From positions 8,539 to 72,538 of the forward strand of contig JBGSTD010000065.1 of assembly GCA_041736675.1 (NCBI GenBank): a stretch of 64,000 bases of DNA. Direction: 5' to 3'. Source of the DNA: Salaquimonas sp041736675 (GTDB taxonomy: Bacteria; Pseudomonadota; Alphaproteobacteria; Rhizobiales; Rhizobiaceae). The position numbers and the translations under genes were made by a program. Shown here in pieces: positions 1-9,592 of this stretch (its first letter is position 1; each line of letters begins with the position of its first letter). The notes under the pieces are model-generated. The model worked only from the letters and a program-made list of their open reading frames with translations, was not told the DNA's origin and did no database searches.

Positions 1-1
1 C

Positions 2-2101
2 AAATCCTATCCGCATCAGCTTTCGGGTGGCCAGCAGCAACGTATTGTCATCGCAATGGCATTGATGGCCAAGCCGAGCCTGTTGATCCTTGATGAGCCG
101 ACGACAGCACTTGATGTGACGGTTGAAGCCGGCATTGTTCAACTCGTCAAGGAACTTGGCAAGAAATACGGCACATCAATGCTGTTCATCTCCCACAATC
201 TGGGTCTCATTCTCGAGACTTGTGACCGGATATGTGTGATGTATTCCGGCGAAGCTGTTGAGACCGGAACGATTGGCGATGTGTTTGACGAAATGCGCCA
301 TCCCTATACGCAGGCGCTTTTCCGCTCTATCCCGCTTCCTGGAGCAGACAAGAATCTGCGGCCGCTGGTTGCAATTCCCGGCAACTTTCCGTTGCCGCAT
401 GAACGTCCGCCGGGGTGCAACTTCGGCCCGAGATGTGATTATTTTGTTGCCGGGCGATGCGATGCGCAAGATATCAAAATGGCGACGATTGGCAAAAATG
501 AGCGTCATAACAGCCGCTGTCTGCGGATCGAGGAAATTGACTGGAATGCGAAGGTTGTTGCCAGCGCAACGGGCAGGAAAGCGGAAATTGGCGATGTTGT
601 GCTCAAGGTCGACAATCTCAAAAAATATTATGAAGTGGCAGCAAACGCCCTGTTTGGCGGCGGCGAATCACGTGTGGTCAAAGCCAACGAAACAGTGAGC
701 TTTGAAACACGTGAAGCTGAAACGCTGGCGATTGTCGGTGAATCTGGTTGCGGAAAATCCACATTGGCGAAAGTGTTGATGGGGCTGGAAACAGCAACAA
801 GTGGTAAAGTGCTGATGGGCAATCTGGAAATCCAGGGTACTGCGATCCAGGATCGCGGAGCTGCCACTGTGTCAAAAATCCAGATGGTTTTCCAAAATCC
901 GTTTGATACGCTCAATCCTTCACATCTGGTCGGCAAACAGATCATCAGGGCACTTGAAAAATTCAATATCGGCAACAGTGATGCCGACCGTGAAGAACGC
1001 ATGTTGAAATTGCTGGATCTCGTTAAATTGCCAAGGGCATTCGCGAAGCGGATGCCGCGCCAATTGTCCGGTGGTCAAAAGCAGCGGGTTGGGATTGCCC
1101 GTGCATTTGCAGGTAATCCGAAAATTGTTGTAGCCGACGAACCGGTATCAGCTCTTGATGTGTCAGTTCAGGCAGCTGTGACGGATTTGCTGATGGAAAT
1201 CCAGCGCGACAACAAGACGACCATGCTGTTTATCAGTCATGATTTGTCAATCGTGCGATATTTGTCAGACCGGATCATGGTGATGTATCTGGGGCATGTG
1301 GTCGAGCAGGGGCCGACTGATGCGGTTTTCGCGCCACCATACCATCCTTATACGGAGGCACTGCTCTCGGCGGTTCCCATTGCCGACACCTCGATTGAGA
1401 AGAAACATGTTGTTCTGGAAGGCGATATTCCATCTGCGGTCAATCCACCGCCGGGATGCCCGTTCCAGACCCGCTGCCGCTGGAAATCGCGTGTGCCGGG
1501 CAACCGTTGCGAAACGGAAGTCCCGGTGATGAAAGAGATTGCGCCCGAGAACTGGAGCAAGTGCCATCTTGACGATGCAGTACTCGCTGAGATGGAGCCG
1601 GTGATTACACAGCGCAACACCGCGCCCAAGGCAAAGGCAAAGCCGAACGAACCTGTTGCACTTGCCCAGATGGCGACTTCAAACAGAGCAAAGCCGCGTA
1701 AACCGGTTGACGCAAAGGCTGGTACAACAAGCAAGGCAGCGGCCAAAGCTATGATGGCAGCGCCCCTGGAAAAAGCAAAGCTCAAGGCATCGGCTACCAA
1801 ATCGCCAGTTGTAAAAGCTGCAACAGACGGGCGTCCGACTGCGATCAGGAAACCGGCCAAACCGGATGATCTGAAGATGATCGCGGGTGTCGGGCCGAAG
1901 CTTGAAGGGGTCTTGAACGGGCTTGGAATTTATCAGTTCAGCCAGATTGCCAGTTGGAAAAAGGCCGAGCGGGAGTGGGTGGATGGATACCTCAAATTCA
2001 AAGGCCGCATTGAGCGCGATGAGTGGCAAAAGCAGGCCAAGGCACTCGCCAAGGGCGGTGAGGCCGAATACATAAAAGTATTTGGAAAAAAGCCACGCTA
2101 G
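2..2101 (+). CDS. Peptide-type ABC transporter, fused dual ATPase with C-terminal HhH domain (5' partial)
   Basis: This is the energising subunit of an oligopeptide/dipeptide-type importer. The reading frame is open from base 2, so the first Walker A lies outside the window. It enters at the signature LSGGQQQR, followed by Walker B LLILDEP and the oligopeptide-transporter C-terminal Cys-rich segment. A complete second ATPase follows, with GESGCGKST near base 740, LSGGQKQR near 1065 and a DEPVSALD Walker B. After the second Cys-rich segment comes an Ala/Lys/Pro-rich linker (about bases 1610-1860), then a roughly 65-residue helix-hairpin-helix domain (DDLKMIAGVGPKLE, IASW, FKGRI). That last domain resembles the one ending NuoE and some ribosomal L21 proteins in rhizobia, which is unusual on an ABC ATPase. 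The frame is continuous with no stop or frameshift. Family assignment is firm; the substrate is unknown. Confidence 0.93.
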   Translation, partial: KSYPHQLSGGQQQRIVIAMALMAKPSLLILDEPTTALDVTVEAGIVQLVKELGKKYGTSMLFISHNLGLILETCDRICVMYSGEAVETGTIGDVFDEMRHPYTQALFRSIPLPGADKNLRPLVAIPGNFPLPHERPPGCNFGPRCDYFVAGRCDAQDIKMATIGKNERHNSRCLRIEEIDWNAKVVASATGRKAEIGDVVLKVDNLKKYYEVAANALFGGGESRVVKANETVSFETREAETLAIVGESGCGKSTLAKVLMGLETATSGKVLMGNLEIQGTAIQDRGAATVSKIQMVFQNPFDTLNPSHLVGKQIIRALEKFNIGNSDADREERMLKLLDLVKLPRAFAKRMPRQLSGGQKQRVGIARAFAGNPKIVVADEPVSALDVSVQAAVTDLLMEIQRDNKTTMLFISHDLSIVRYLSDRIMVMYLGHVVEQGPTDAVFAPPYHPYTEALLSAVPIADTSIEKKHVVLEGDIPSAVNPPPGCPFQTRCRWKSRVPGNRCETEVPVMKEIAPENWSKCHLDDAVLAEMEPVITQRNTAPKAKAKPNEPVALAQMATSNRAKPRKPVDAKAGTTSKAAAKAMMAAPLEKAKLKASATKSPVVKAATDGRPTAIRKPAKPDDLKMIAGVGPKLEGVLNGLGIYQFSQIASWKKAEREWVDGYLKFKGRIERDEWQKQAKALAKGGEAEYIKVFGKKPR

Positions 2102-2154
2102 GGGTATGATGCAATTGAATGCTGGGAGGCTAGTCAGCTTCTCATGGGAGGACT

Positions 2155-2191
2155 GAAGCGCAAGTGAAAGCCACTTGCGCTTCTTTCTTTT
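2155..2191 (+). terminator. Rho-independent terminator after the ABC ATPase gene
   Basis: A perfect 12-bp stem (GAAGCGCAAGTG / CACTTGCGCTTC) with a 5-nt loop is followed by a TTTCTTTT tract. It starts about 50 bp after the stop codon of the upstream gene and closes that transcript. Confidence 0.88.
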
Positions 2192-2326
2192 GTGCTTCAA
2201 TAGCTGATGTTCAGCCTGACACATTGTAAAAATCCTTGAGTTTACTCCTTGGCATTGCTTCAGATGGAGACAGGCCCGGATCAACTCGAACAGGTATCGT
2301 ATCCCTGTCAAATTTTGGAAACTGAA

Positions 2327-2794
2327 ATGCGTGAACTGATCCGGACTTCGGAGGGAACAATAACCAGGGCAGAATTTCGTACCGGCGCGAAAATGCTGGC
2401 TCTTCTTTCTGTCATTGTTGGCGGGCTTTTGGTTTCGATCCGTTGGCTTAGTCATGAAATGGAATGGATGACCGTTGCGGTCGCTCCGTTTTTTGGTGTT
2501 GTCGTGGTTTTTGCTGTCTGCAGCCTTGTCTATTTCTGGTACTGTATATTTGCCAAAAGGATGCGTGCGCTTGAGCGTTCTGCAATCATGATCAGGGTCT
2601 GGCTTGGTGCCTTGTTTTTGGCAATTGCGTTCAGCCTGATGGATTATCAAAACAAGACGCTGGCGCTGGCTGATACCGGAATACTGGCCTATTCCGGATT
2701 TTTTGCGCTCGTGTTTTCGTTCCTGTGCCTGATCCTCTTTGCACTGCTCTTGTGGACAGGATGGACCGGCGCAGCAACGGGCGAAAACGTCTGA
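2327..2794 (+). CDS. Hypothetical four-helix membrane protein
   Basis: I do not recognise the family. The protein of about 155 residues has four strongly hydrophobic stretches, around LLSVIVGGLLVSI, VAPFFGVVVVFAVCSLVYF, WLGALFLAIAF and FFALVFSFLCLILFALLLW, so it should sit in the inner membrane. The frame can be extended upstream to TTG 2249 or ATG 2264. I chose ATG 2327 because GGA precedes it by 7 nt and the extension is not membrane-like. It stands alone after a strong terminator and converges on the mscS-like gene, ending 14 bp from it. Confidence 0.6.
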   Translation: MRELIRTSEGTITRAEFRTGAKMLALLSVIVGGLLVSIRWLSHEMEWMTVAVAPFFGVVVVFAVCSLVYFWYCIFAKRMRALERSAIMIRVWLGALFLAIAFSLMDYQNKTLALADTGILAYSGFFALVFSFLCLILFALLLWTGWTGAATGENV

Positions 2795-2808
2795 TCGAAC
2801 TTTATAAA

Positions 2809-4149
2809 TCAGGCAGGTTTGATTTTCTTGATGCCCAGCTTCGGATGATCTTCGATGATCCGAATTTCGCGCTGCGGATACGGGATTGTAATTGCATTGT
2901 CCCGCAATGTTTCCCAAACGATGAACAGCAAATCGGATTTCACCTTATTTTTCCCGTCATCAATTCCTTCAATCCAGAATTCGACGGCAAAATTGATGCC
3001 GCTATCGCCAAAGCCGCGCAATTCGCAATCGGGGCGTTCCGGCTCGCTCAGCACAAGCGGGTGCTTGGCCACTGCTGCAATCATAAGGTCCGGTATCTTG
3101 CGGATGTCAGTGTCGTACGCGACTGAGAACTCGATCTCGTAACGCTGGCGAGGATCGTCCCTGGTCCAGTTTACAAAGGTGGTAGTGATGAATTTTTCAT
3201 TCGGCACCATGATTTCCTTGCCGTCATAGGTTTCGAGCGTCGCTGAGCGCATGTTCAATTCGCTGAGGGTTCCGGAGCGGCCGTCTTCAAGTTCGATATA
3301 GTCCCCCACGTGAATGGTGCGTTCGACCAAAAGGATTATGCCCGAAATAAAATTGGAAGCGATCTGCTGCAGGCCAAAACCGATACCAACACCGATGGCG
3401 CCGCCAATGACCGCGAGGGCCGTCAGGTCCAGCCCGAGCACCTGAAGAAGGAGGACAAATATTCCGGCGAACAAGGCGATCTGGAACAGTTTTGCAAATA
3501 GCTCCTGCGTAGGTCGGTCGAGCGCATCCTGGCTGCGGATGGCATTTTGCCCGGATCGGTTTGAGATTGATCCCAGCCAGAAAAAGAAACTTCCGGCAAT
3601 TGCCGCCTTGATCAGGAAATATAGCGAAATACGGATATTGCCCGCCTGCATGGAGATGCTGTCCAGAAAGGCGGTTGCCTCATCGAGATATTCAAAGACC
3701 TGAAGGGTGGCGACGGGTATGCCGATATAGAGCAGGGCCGTCCGCAACATCGGATTGGTGATGAAGCGGTTGATCGCGCTGTACAAAAGAAAGATGACGG
3801 ATGCGCCGCGGGCAAGTTTGACAAGCCAGGATGCGCCCACTGCCGATTGCACGATGTCGACGGCAAATCCCAACAAGACATAGCACAAGAACGGAAACAG
3901 CAAATCCGACAGTGCAAAGACATATTGCCTGAACTTCAACCATTTTGCGCCGTCTTCCGGTGGTGCCACGAACCAGCTGACTTTTTGCTTCAGCAATCTG
4001 CCGAGAAACCACGCCGCAAATATGCAGCCGAAAATCGCGCCAATCTGTGCATAAAATTGTGGCGAGGTGAGCCAGCCGATCAACTCGGTCAGTACGGCAT
4101 TTCCGGTGTCCTGCCACCAGATCGGATCAAGGTATTTGTTCATCCGCAA
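2809..4149 (-). CDS. MscS-family mechanosensitive channel
   Basis: A small-conductance mechanosensitive channel protein of the inner membrane, which releases solutes on hypo-osmotic shock. Several N-terminal membrane helices (about residues 30-230) precede the pore helix, which has the Gly/Ala pattern AIGGAIGVGIGFGLQQIASNF. Then come the beta domain motif GDYIELEDGRSGTLSELNMR and the MVPNEKF segment of the cytoplasmic vestibule. At 446 residues it is longer than E. coli MscS (286) because of extra N-terminal helices. The start could also be the ATG two codons downstream. It is transcribed alone and convergent with the upstream membrane protein gene. Confidence 0.93.
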   Translation of the reverse strand: MRMNKYLDPIWWQDTGNAVLTELIGWLTSPQFYAQIGAIFGCIFAAWFLGRLLKQKVSWFVAPPEDGAKWLKFRQYVFALSDLLFPFLCYVLLGFAVDIVQSAVGASWLVKLARGASVIFLLYSAINRFITNPMLRTALLYIGIPVATLQVFEYLDEATAFLDSISMQAGNIRISLYFLIKAAIAGSFFFWLGSISNRSGQNAIRSQDALDRPTQELFAKLFQIALFAGIFVLLLQVLGLDLTALAVIGGAIGVGIGFGLQQIASNFISGIILLVERTIHVGDYIELEDGRSGTLSELNMRSATLETYDGKEIMVPNEKFITTTFVNWTRDDPRQRYEIEFSVAYDTDIRKIPDLMIAAVAKHPLVLSEPERPDCELRGFGDSGINFAVEFWIEGIDDGKNKVKSDLLFIVWETLRDNAITIPYPQREIRIIEDHPKLGIKKIKPA

Positions 4150-4213
4150 TCTTTAGCAGAGCGGACGTCAAAGGAAATCCAAAAACGTATTCAGCTGGAA
4201 GATGGTTCACAGA

Positions 4214-4738
4214 TCATTTTCGCCAACCGATCCATTTATCGATCCTGTTACGAAATCCGAAAGCGTCCTCCACTGGATTGCGGGGAACAAACAGGAGCAT
4301 CAATACAAAGACAATTGGAATGCTAGCCAAATAACCTCCAAAAAGCCCATCCATGGAATCAGCCTTGAGGCTCTCGAACAAGCTGAAAGGGATTGTCACT
4401 AAAAGGGATGCAGTAAGTCTTCCAGCCAGCCATGCGGGCGTGTTGTGCCAGGGAACTATTGCAACAGTGGCGACGACTGCAAAGAAAATTGCCACGCTGA
4501 TCAGCAATACAATCGAGACCTCCGGAGCAATATGCCAACCTTGGCGAAGCAAGACTGAAAATGTGCTTCCGATACAAATGACTATTATCCAAGTAAAGCG
4601 ATAGGCGACTTTCTTGACATACCTGACTTGTTCTGAACTTAGACGTGTCGGATCTTGTATCATCATATTGCTCGCCAATTGATTGTGCTGCGTTACGATG
4701 CCCCCAAAGGTTCTATTCGTCAAATGGTTTGTTTCCAA
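4214..4738 (-). CDS. Hypothetical inner-membrane protein
   Basis: The family is not recognised. The 174-residue frame has four hydrophobic segments, around FTWIIVICIGSTFSVLL, VSIVLLISVAIFFAVVATVAIV, LTASLLVTIPFSLF and ASIPIVFVLMLLFV, and a short charged C-terminus. The listed start lies inside the last codons of mnmD, a 26-bp overlap. A later start at one of two adjacent Met codons (about residues 25-26) would remove the overlap, so the N-terminus is uncertain. It is probably co-transcribed with mnmD. Confidence 0.6.
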   Translation of the reverse strand: METNHLTNRTFGGIVTQHNQLASNMMIQDPTRLSSEQVRYVKKVAYRFTWIIVICIGSTFSVLLRQGWHIAPEVSIVLLISVAIFFAVVATVAIVPWHNTPAWLAGRLTASLLVTIPFSLFESLKADSMDGLFGGYLASIPIVFVLMLLFVPRNPVEDAFGFRNRIDKWIGWRK

Positions 4739-5432
4739 TGCTCATCTGTCTCTTTCCGGCATGCCCCTTGATGCGCTCAACGTTGAAACCCGCCGCCTCG
4801 AGATTTCTGCGAACCCAGCCCGCGCTTGTGTAGGTGGCGAAAGTGCCGCCTTGTGTAGTCTTGTCATGAACTGTTTTCATCAGGTCGCTGTTCCACAATT
4901 CGGGATTTTTGGCCGGGGAAAAGCCGTCAAGAAACCAGGCATCCGCTTTGATTTGCAGTTGCGGCAGCCTTGTGTTGGCATCGCTGAAAAACACGGTGAG
5001 GGAAATGTTATTGTCCTCGAAGTGGAAAAACTCAAACTCAGGCTCCCAGGATTCCAGCAATCTGTTCGCGTCTTCAGCCAGTTGCGGCCAACGCGACAGC
5101 GCTTTTATCATGTCTTCTTTGGGTAACGGGTAAAGCTCGAAGGAAACAAAATCCAGTTTACTGTCCAGAGGTGCAATTTCACGCCACAAGCGCCAAAGGG
5201 TCAGGAAATTCAGGCCTGTACCAAAACCGAGTTCGCCGATGGTGAAATGCCCTGCCTGTGGCAGACGTTCGTTCAACCGGTTTCCGTTGATGAAAACAAA
5301 AGCCGTCTCCGCAAATCCGTCCGACTTTGAATAGTATGTGTCACCAAACCGGAGCGAGCGCGGTATCGTATCATCGACCCATTCCAGAGCAGCGGGGGAA
5401 GTGCATTTGCTTTCAGTCAATTGTCGCCCCAT
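4713..5432 (-). CDS. mnmD: tRNA (mnm5s2U34)-methyltransferase MnmD
   Basis: A SAM-dependent methyltransferase equivalent to the N-terminal half of E. coli MnmC. It methylates nm5(s2)U34 in the wobble position of tRNAs. Visible features are the SAM-binding motif GELGFGTGLNFL (about residue 65), DAWFLDGFSPAKNPELW (DUF752 signature) and GGTFATYTSAGWVRRNL. I use the internal start MGRQLTES, which matches the family N-terminus. The open frame runs further upstream but would overlap the divergent oxidase gene. Only 9 bp separate this start from that of the divergent FAD oxidase, so the promoters must interlock. Confidence 0.9.
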   Translation of the reverse strand: MGRQLTESKCTSPAALEWVDDTIPRSLRFGDTYYSKSDGFAETAFVFINGNRLNERLPQAGHFTIGELGFGTGLNFLTLWRLWREIAPLDSKLDFVSFELYPLPKEDMIKALSRWPQLAEDANRLLESWEPEFEFFHFEDNNISLTVFFSDANTRLPQLQIKADAWFLDGFSPAKNPELWNSDLMKTVHDKTTQGGTFATYTSAGWVRRNLEAAGFNVERIKGHAGKRQMSIGNKPFDE

Positions 5433-5441
5433 ATTAACAGA

Positions 5442-6899
5442 ATGATTCAGCAGGTCGAAAATAAAAACACAGGCAATTCCAGCCGGAATACGCCAAAGTC
5501 CGATCAACCCGATGTTATTGTCATCGGCGCTGGTATATTCGGTTTGTGGGCTGCGCGCCATGCCCTCAAGCGTGGTGAGCGTGTTCTTGTGGTCGAAAAG
5601 CGTAGCGTGGGCGCGGGTGCATCAGGTGGTTTTTTAGGCGCGCTGATGCCACATATGCCGGACAACTGGAACGCCAAGAAGCAATTTCAGTTTGATGCGC
5701 TTGCCTCACTTGCCGATGCCATAGGCGAACTGGAAACTGACACGGGGCATGATTGCGGCTATCGACGTTGCGGACGTTTGATGCCGCTCACGCACGAAAA
5801 AATGCTTACCCATGCGCAAAGCCGGATTGCCGGCGCAAAAGCCAATTGGGTGGACAAAGCCGGCAAACAGGCATTCAAAATGCAACTTATCTCGCCGGAG
5901 GATTTGAACAAGCCGGAATTTGTTGCGCCCGATGGGGCACCTTGGCTCAATCCTGGTCTTGCAAAATTTGGTGCGACTTTTGACACCTTGTCTGCCCGCG
6001 TAAATCCACGAGTCTATCTAGAGGCATTGGCTACCTATGTGCGCTCCAAAGGCCGACACGGCGAAATTATGGAAGGCGCAGAGGTTATTTCATTTGTTGA
6101 AGGCCAGAATGGCGTCAGCGTCCAGCTTACCTCGGGGGAAATCATATCTGGCGGGCGGCTGGTGGTTGCCAATGGCTGGGAAGCCTATGGCTTGCTGGCC
6201 AAGGCCGGGGCCAAGATCAACAGCCAAATATTGACCGGCCGAGGCGTCAAAGGGCAGGCGGTACTGCTGGATCATGCACACGATGACCAATTGCCGATTG
6301 TTTACGACAATGGTTCTTATGTTGTACCGCATTCTGGAAACAAGGTTGCGATTGGCTCCACCAGCGTTGACAATTGGCTGCCGCTCGGGCTTGGAAGCTT
6401 TCAGCCCGATACGGATGAAAGAGTTTCTGAACATGCTTCGGGCGCTGATCATCCCGAGCTTCCAGCCTCGGTTGAACCCGCGCAAAACAGGCCAAAATAT
6501 TTTGACGGCCCCCTGCCGCAATTCACCGAAATGACGTCGCTTGCCAGTCACAGCATTTCGGCGGGGCTGTCGCTCTCGAGTGAAAGTTTTGTCGGAGACC
6601 TGACCATGGACGATCCGATGGCTGCAAAGCTGGTCGAGGCATCCGTGCGCCATTTTGAACCGTCAGACATGGAATTTTACAAGCATGCAGTGGCGCTGAG
6701 CCCGTCGCTTGCCGGAGCACCCATAAGCGAACGCTGGGCAAATGTGCGCCCGCGCAACACCATACCTGATCCCAAAACAGGCAAAGCAGGCACGGAACCT
6801 GTATTTGGAACTCTTGACGGAAATGAACACGTGCAAGTAATGATTGGCGGTTTCAAGATCAGCTTCGGTATCGGGCATGTGGCATTTTTCGACAAATGA
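5442..6899 (+). CDS. FAD-dependent oxidoreductase, MnmC2-like
   Basis: A DAO-family flavoprotein. The Rossmann motif VIVIGAGIFGLWAARHALK (about residue 25) is followed by KRSVGAGASGG, and a C-terminal motif VMIGGFKISFGIG closes the FAD domain. Its back-to-back position with mnmD suggests that it supplies the cmnm5U-to-nm5U oxidative step that in E. coli is the C-terminal half of the fused MnmC. That role is inferred from context. The middle (about residues 310-370) carries a Pro/Glu-rich insertion. The start is ATG 5442; the open frame would allow a TTG at 5421, but that would invade mnmD. Confidence 0.82.
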   Translation: MIQQVENKNTGNSSRNTPKSDQPDVIVIGAGIFGLWAARHALKRGERVLVVEKRSVGAGASGGFLGALMPHMPDNWNAKKQFQFDALASLADAIGELETDTGHDCGYRRCGRLMPLTHEKMLTHAQSRIAGAKANWVDKAGKQAFKMQLISPEDLNKPEFVAPDGAPWLNPGLAKFGATFDTLSARVNPRVYLEALATYVRSKGRHGEIMEGAEVISFVEGQNGVSVQLTSGEIISGGRLVVANGWEAYGLLAKAGAKINSQILTGRGVKGQAVLLDHAHDDQLPIVYDNGSYVVPHSGNKVAIGSTSVDNWLPLGLGSFQPDTDERVSEHASGADHPELPASVEPAQNRPKYFDGPLPQFTEMTSLASHSISAGLSLSSESFVGDLTMDDPMAAKLVEASVRHFEPSDMEFYKHAVALSPSLAGAPISERWANVRPRNTIPDPKTGKAGTEPVFGTLDGNEHVQVMIGGFKISFGIGHVAFFDK

Positions 6900-7002
6900 A
6901 TGCCCGACATTGACCTGTCGTCCCTAGAACAACGATTTTGCTTGTGATTTCCGATAAGTGCTGAAATGTTTTGTTTGTCAGCCCAATGCGGAGCGTCGTT
7001 TC

Positions 7003-9564
7003 ATGTCCAAATTTCCTACCCGTGCCAAAGTCGTCATCATCGGTCTTGGCGGTATAGTCGGCGCGTCTGTCGCCCATCATCTGGTCGAGCGCGGGTGGGA
7101 TGATATTGTCGGTATCGACAAATCGGCTATTCCGACCGATATCGGTTCGACTTCACATGCTTCGGACTTCTGCTACACGACCAGCCATGATTTTCTGTCA
7201 GTCTGGACAACGCTTTATTCTATCGATTTCTTTGACAAGATGGGCCACTACGCAAGGGTGGGCGGTCTTGAAGTTGTTCGCAAGGGCGACACGGGGCGCA
7301 TGGCGGAATTGCTGCGCAAGGCGGCTTCTGCAAAGGCGTTTGGCACACGGGCGCACATGATCAGTGCTGCCGAAGCAAAAGCAAAATTTCCTCTGCTGGA
7401 AGAAGATGTGATTGACGGCGCTTTGTGGGACCCTGATGCAGGACTCGTCAAGCCACGTTCGCAGACGGTTGCCGGCATTCTAGTCGATCAGGCAGAGAAA
7501 AGCGGCAAGTTGAAATCGTTCGCCAACACGCCTGCCACAAGGCTGATTATAGAGGACGGAAGGATCAAAGGTGTTGAAACCCACCGCGGCACGATCATGG
7601 CAGATCATGTGGTTGTTTGTGCAGGCCTTTGGGGTAGATTGATCGCGGATATGGCAGGTGAGGATTTGCCTGTTATGCCGGTTGATCACCCGCTGACATT
7701 CTTCGGCCCATACAATGAATTTGCTGGAACCGGGAAAGACATCGGCTTTCCATTGCTGCGTGATCAGGGCAATTCGGCTTATATGCGAGATACTGGCGAT
7801 CCGACAACGCCGGAAGGCGGGCAGATCGAATGGGGCTATTACGAGGAAACCAATCCGCGCCTTTGCCATCCGCGCGATATTCTCGAAAAACACGAGTCGC
7901 GCCTTTCTCCATCCCAGCGCGACCTGCCGATCGAGCAGATCATGGAGCCGCTGGAGCGGGCAATGGAGCTGACACCTATCCTTGGCGAACTTGGCTACAA
8001 TGAGGGCCATTCGTTTAATGGTCTGCTGCAGGTGACGACGGATGGCGGACCGTCCATGGGCGAGAGCCAGAAAGTGCGTGGTCTTTGGTATGCGGTTGCT
8101 ATCTGGGTCAAGGATGGCCCCGGTATGGGCAAGCTGATTGCTGACTGGATGACCGATGGGCGCACGCAAATCGACCACAACAGAATCGACTATGCGCGGT
8201 TTTATCCGCACCAGTTGAACGAGCAATACATCCATGACCGCTGCACTGAAACTGCGATGAAAATCTATAATCCGGCAGTGCATCCGCGTGAGCCGTTCTC
8301 CAAGGGGCGCAATGTCAATCACAGCCCGTTTTATGAGCGCGAAAAGGAGCTTGGCGCCTATTTCATGGAATTGGGCGGCTGGGAGCGTGCCCACGGCTAT
8401 GCCGCCAACGAGCATCTGCTGGAAAAATTTGGTGATCGCGTTCCTGTTCGCAAGGCCGAATGGGACAATCGTCACTTCTGGCGTGTCTCCAATGCCGAAC
8501 ACCTGGAAATGAGCGAGAATGTCGGCAAGGTAAACCTGTCGCATTTTGCAATGGTGGATATTTCAGGCCCTGACCATGAGGCATTCATGGAATATCTATG
8601 CGTTGCCAAGGTTGGCGGCGACAATATGATCGGCAAAGGCATCTATACTCATTTCCTTGACAGCAATGGCATGGTACGGGCCGATTTTACGGTCTTCCGC
8701 ATGGCAGACCGCTACCGTTTTGTTGATGGCGCCGATGCAGGCAACCGCGACTTGGTTTACATGAAGCGCATGGCCGAGGATTTGGGTTATGACGTTACCA
8801 TTGAAAACGTATCGACAAAGTACGTTACCATCGGTGTTTGGGGCCCCAATGCGAGGGCAACCCTGCAAAAGGTGGTTGAAGATCCGGATGGTCTCAGCCT
8901 TGAGAAATTCCCGTTTGCGGCTATCAAGACCATCCGCATTGCAGGTGTGAATGTCATGGCTTTCCGCATCTCCTATGTTGGCGAACAGGGATGGGAACTT
9001 CATATGAAGTATGAAGAGGCTCTGGCTGTCTGGGATGCCATTCGCGCAGAAGGTGTCATGGCATTCGGTGTCGAGACCTATGCCAATACGCGACGCATGG
9101 AAAAAAGCCTGCGTCTGCAGAATGCTGATCTTTTGACCGAGTATAACCTGCTTGAGGCAGATCTTGCCCGCCCGAAAGTGAAAGAGGCTGATTTCCATGG
9201 CAAGGCAGCCTACATCGAGCACCGCGCGCTCGAAAAACAGCCAGCTTATCTCTGCACGCTCGTCATGACCGACAACATTGATGATGACGGGATTGCGCGT
9301 TATCCGGTCGGAACTTCACCAATCATGGATCAGAAGACCGGCGAAACGTTGATAGACAGTTTGGGCAGGCGATCCTTCACCACAAGTCTGGCTTTCGGCC
9401 CGACCATCGGCAAAAATATCATGCTGGCATATATCCCGGTTGAACGTGCTGTTGAGGGAGCAATGTTTGATATTGAGTATTTCGGCAAGCGCTATCCGGT
9501 CCGGCTTGAAGGTGTTGGTTACAAGCCACTTTACGACCCTGAAAATCTGAAGCCGCGTAGTTGA
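7003..9564 (+). CDS. Dimethylglycine/sarcosine dehydrogenase-like flavoprotein with GcvT domain
   Basis: An oxidative N-demethylase-type protein of 853 residues. The N-terminal DAO FAD domain has VVIIGLGGIVGASVAHHL (about residues 9-26). The C-terminal half is a GcvT/aminomethyltransferase fold, with FRISYVGEQGWELHM near residue 660 and a final YDPEN. In this family N-methyl groups are oxidised by FAD and passed to tetrahydrofolate as methylene-THF. The flavin-attachment region reads GSTSHASDF rather than the usual S/T-T-W-H-A-A-G, so the His is kept but the neighbours differ. The start is set by GGAG 9 nt upstream. It stands alone, with a terminator after it. The substrate is unknown; a methylated glycine or betaine derivative is likely. 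Confidence 0.88.
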   Translation: MSKFPTRAKVVIIGLGGIVGASVAHHLVERGWDDIVGIDKSAIPTDIGSTSHASDFCYTTSHDFLSVWTTLYSIDFFDKMGHYARVGGLEVVRKGDTGRMAELLRKAASAKAFGTRAHMISAAEAKAKFPLLEEDVIDGALWDPDAGLVKPRSQTVAGILVDQAEKSGKLKSFANTPATRLIIEDGRIKGVETHRGTIMADHVVVCAGLWGRLIADMAGEDLPVMPVDHPLTFFGPYNEFAGTGKDIGFPLLRDQGNSAYMRDTGDPTTPEGGQIEWGYYEETNPRLCHPRDILEKHESRLSPSQRDLPIEQIMEPLERAMELTPILGELGYNEGHSFNGLLQVTTDGGPSMGESQKVRGLWYAVAIWVKDGPGMGKLIADWMTDGRTQIDHNRIDYARFYPHQLNEQYIHDRCTETAMKIYNPAVHPREPFSKGRNVNHSPFYEREKELGAYFMELGGWERAHGYAANEHLLEKFGDRVPVRKAEWDNRHFWRVSNAEHLEMSENVGKVNLSHFAMVDISGPDHEAFMEYLCVAKVGGDNMIGKGIYTHFLDSNGMVRADFTVFRMADRYRFVDGADAGNRDLVYMKRMAEDLGYDVTIENVSTKYVTIGVWGPNARATLQKVVEDPDGLSLEKFPFAAIKTIRIAGVNVMAFRISYVGEQGWELHMKYEEALAVWDAIRAEGVMAFGVETYANTRRMEKSLRLQNADLLTEYNLLEADLARPKVKEADFHGKAAYIEHRALEKQPAYLCTLVMTDNIDDDGIARYPVGTSPIMDQKTGETLIDSLGRRSFTTSLAFGPTIGKNIMLAYIPVERAVEGAMFDIEYFGKRYPVRLEGVGYKPLYDPENLKPRS

Positions 9565-9592
9565 GCGGAATATGGGATATTCATTTGAAACG

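Noticed and set aside
1679..2917. A 412-codon minus-strand open frame
   Set aside because: It lies antisense to the HhH-containing ABC gene end and the next membrane protein gene; the translation is Cys/Gln/Arg-rich without any fold and it spans a strong terminator.
7480..8544. A 354-codon minus-strand open frame
   Set aside because: Fully antisense to the DMGDH-like gene, whose frame has clear family motifs; this one has none.
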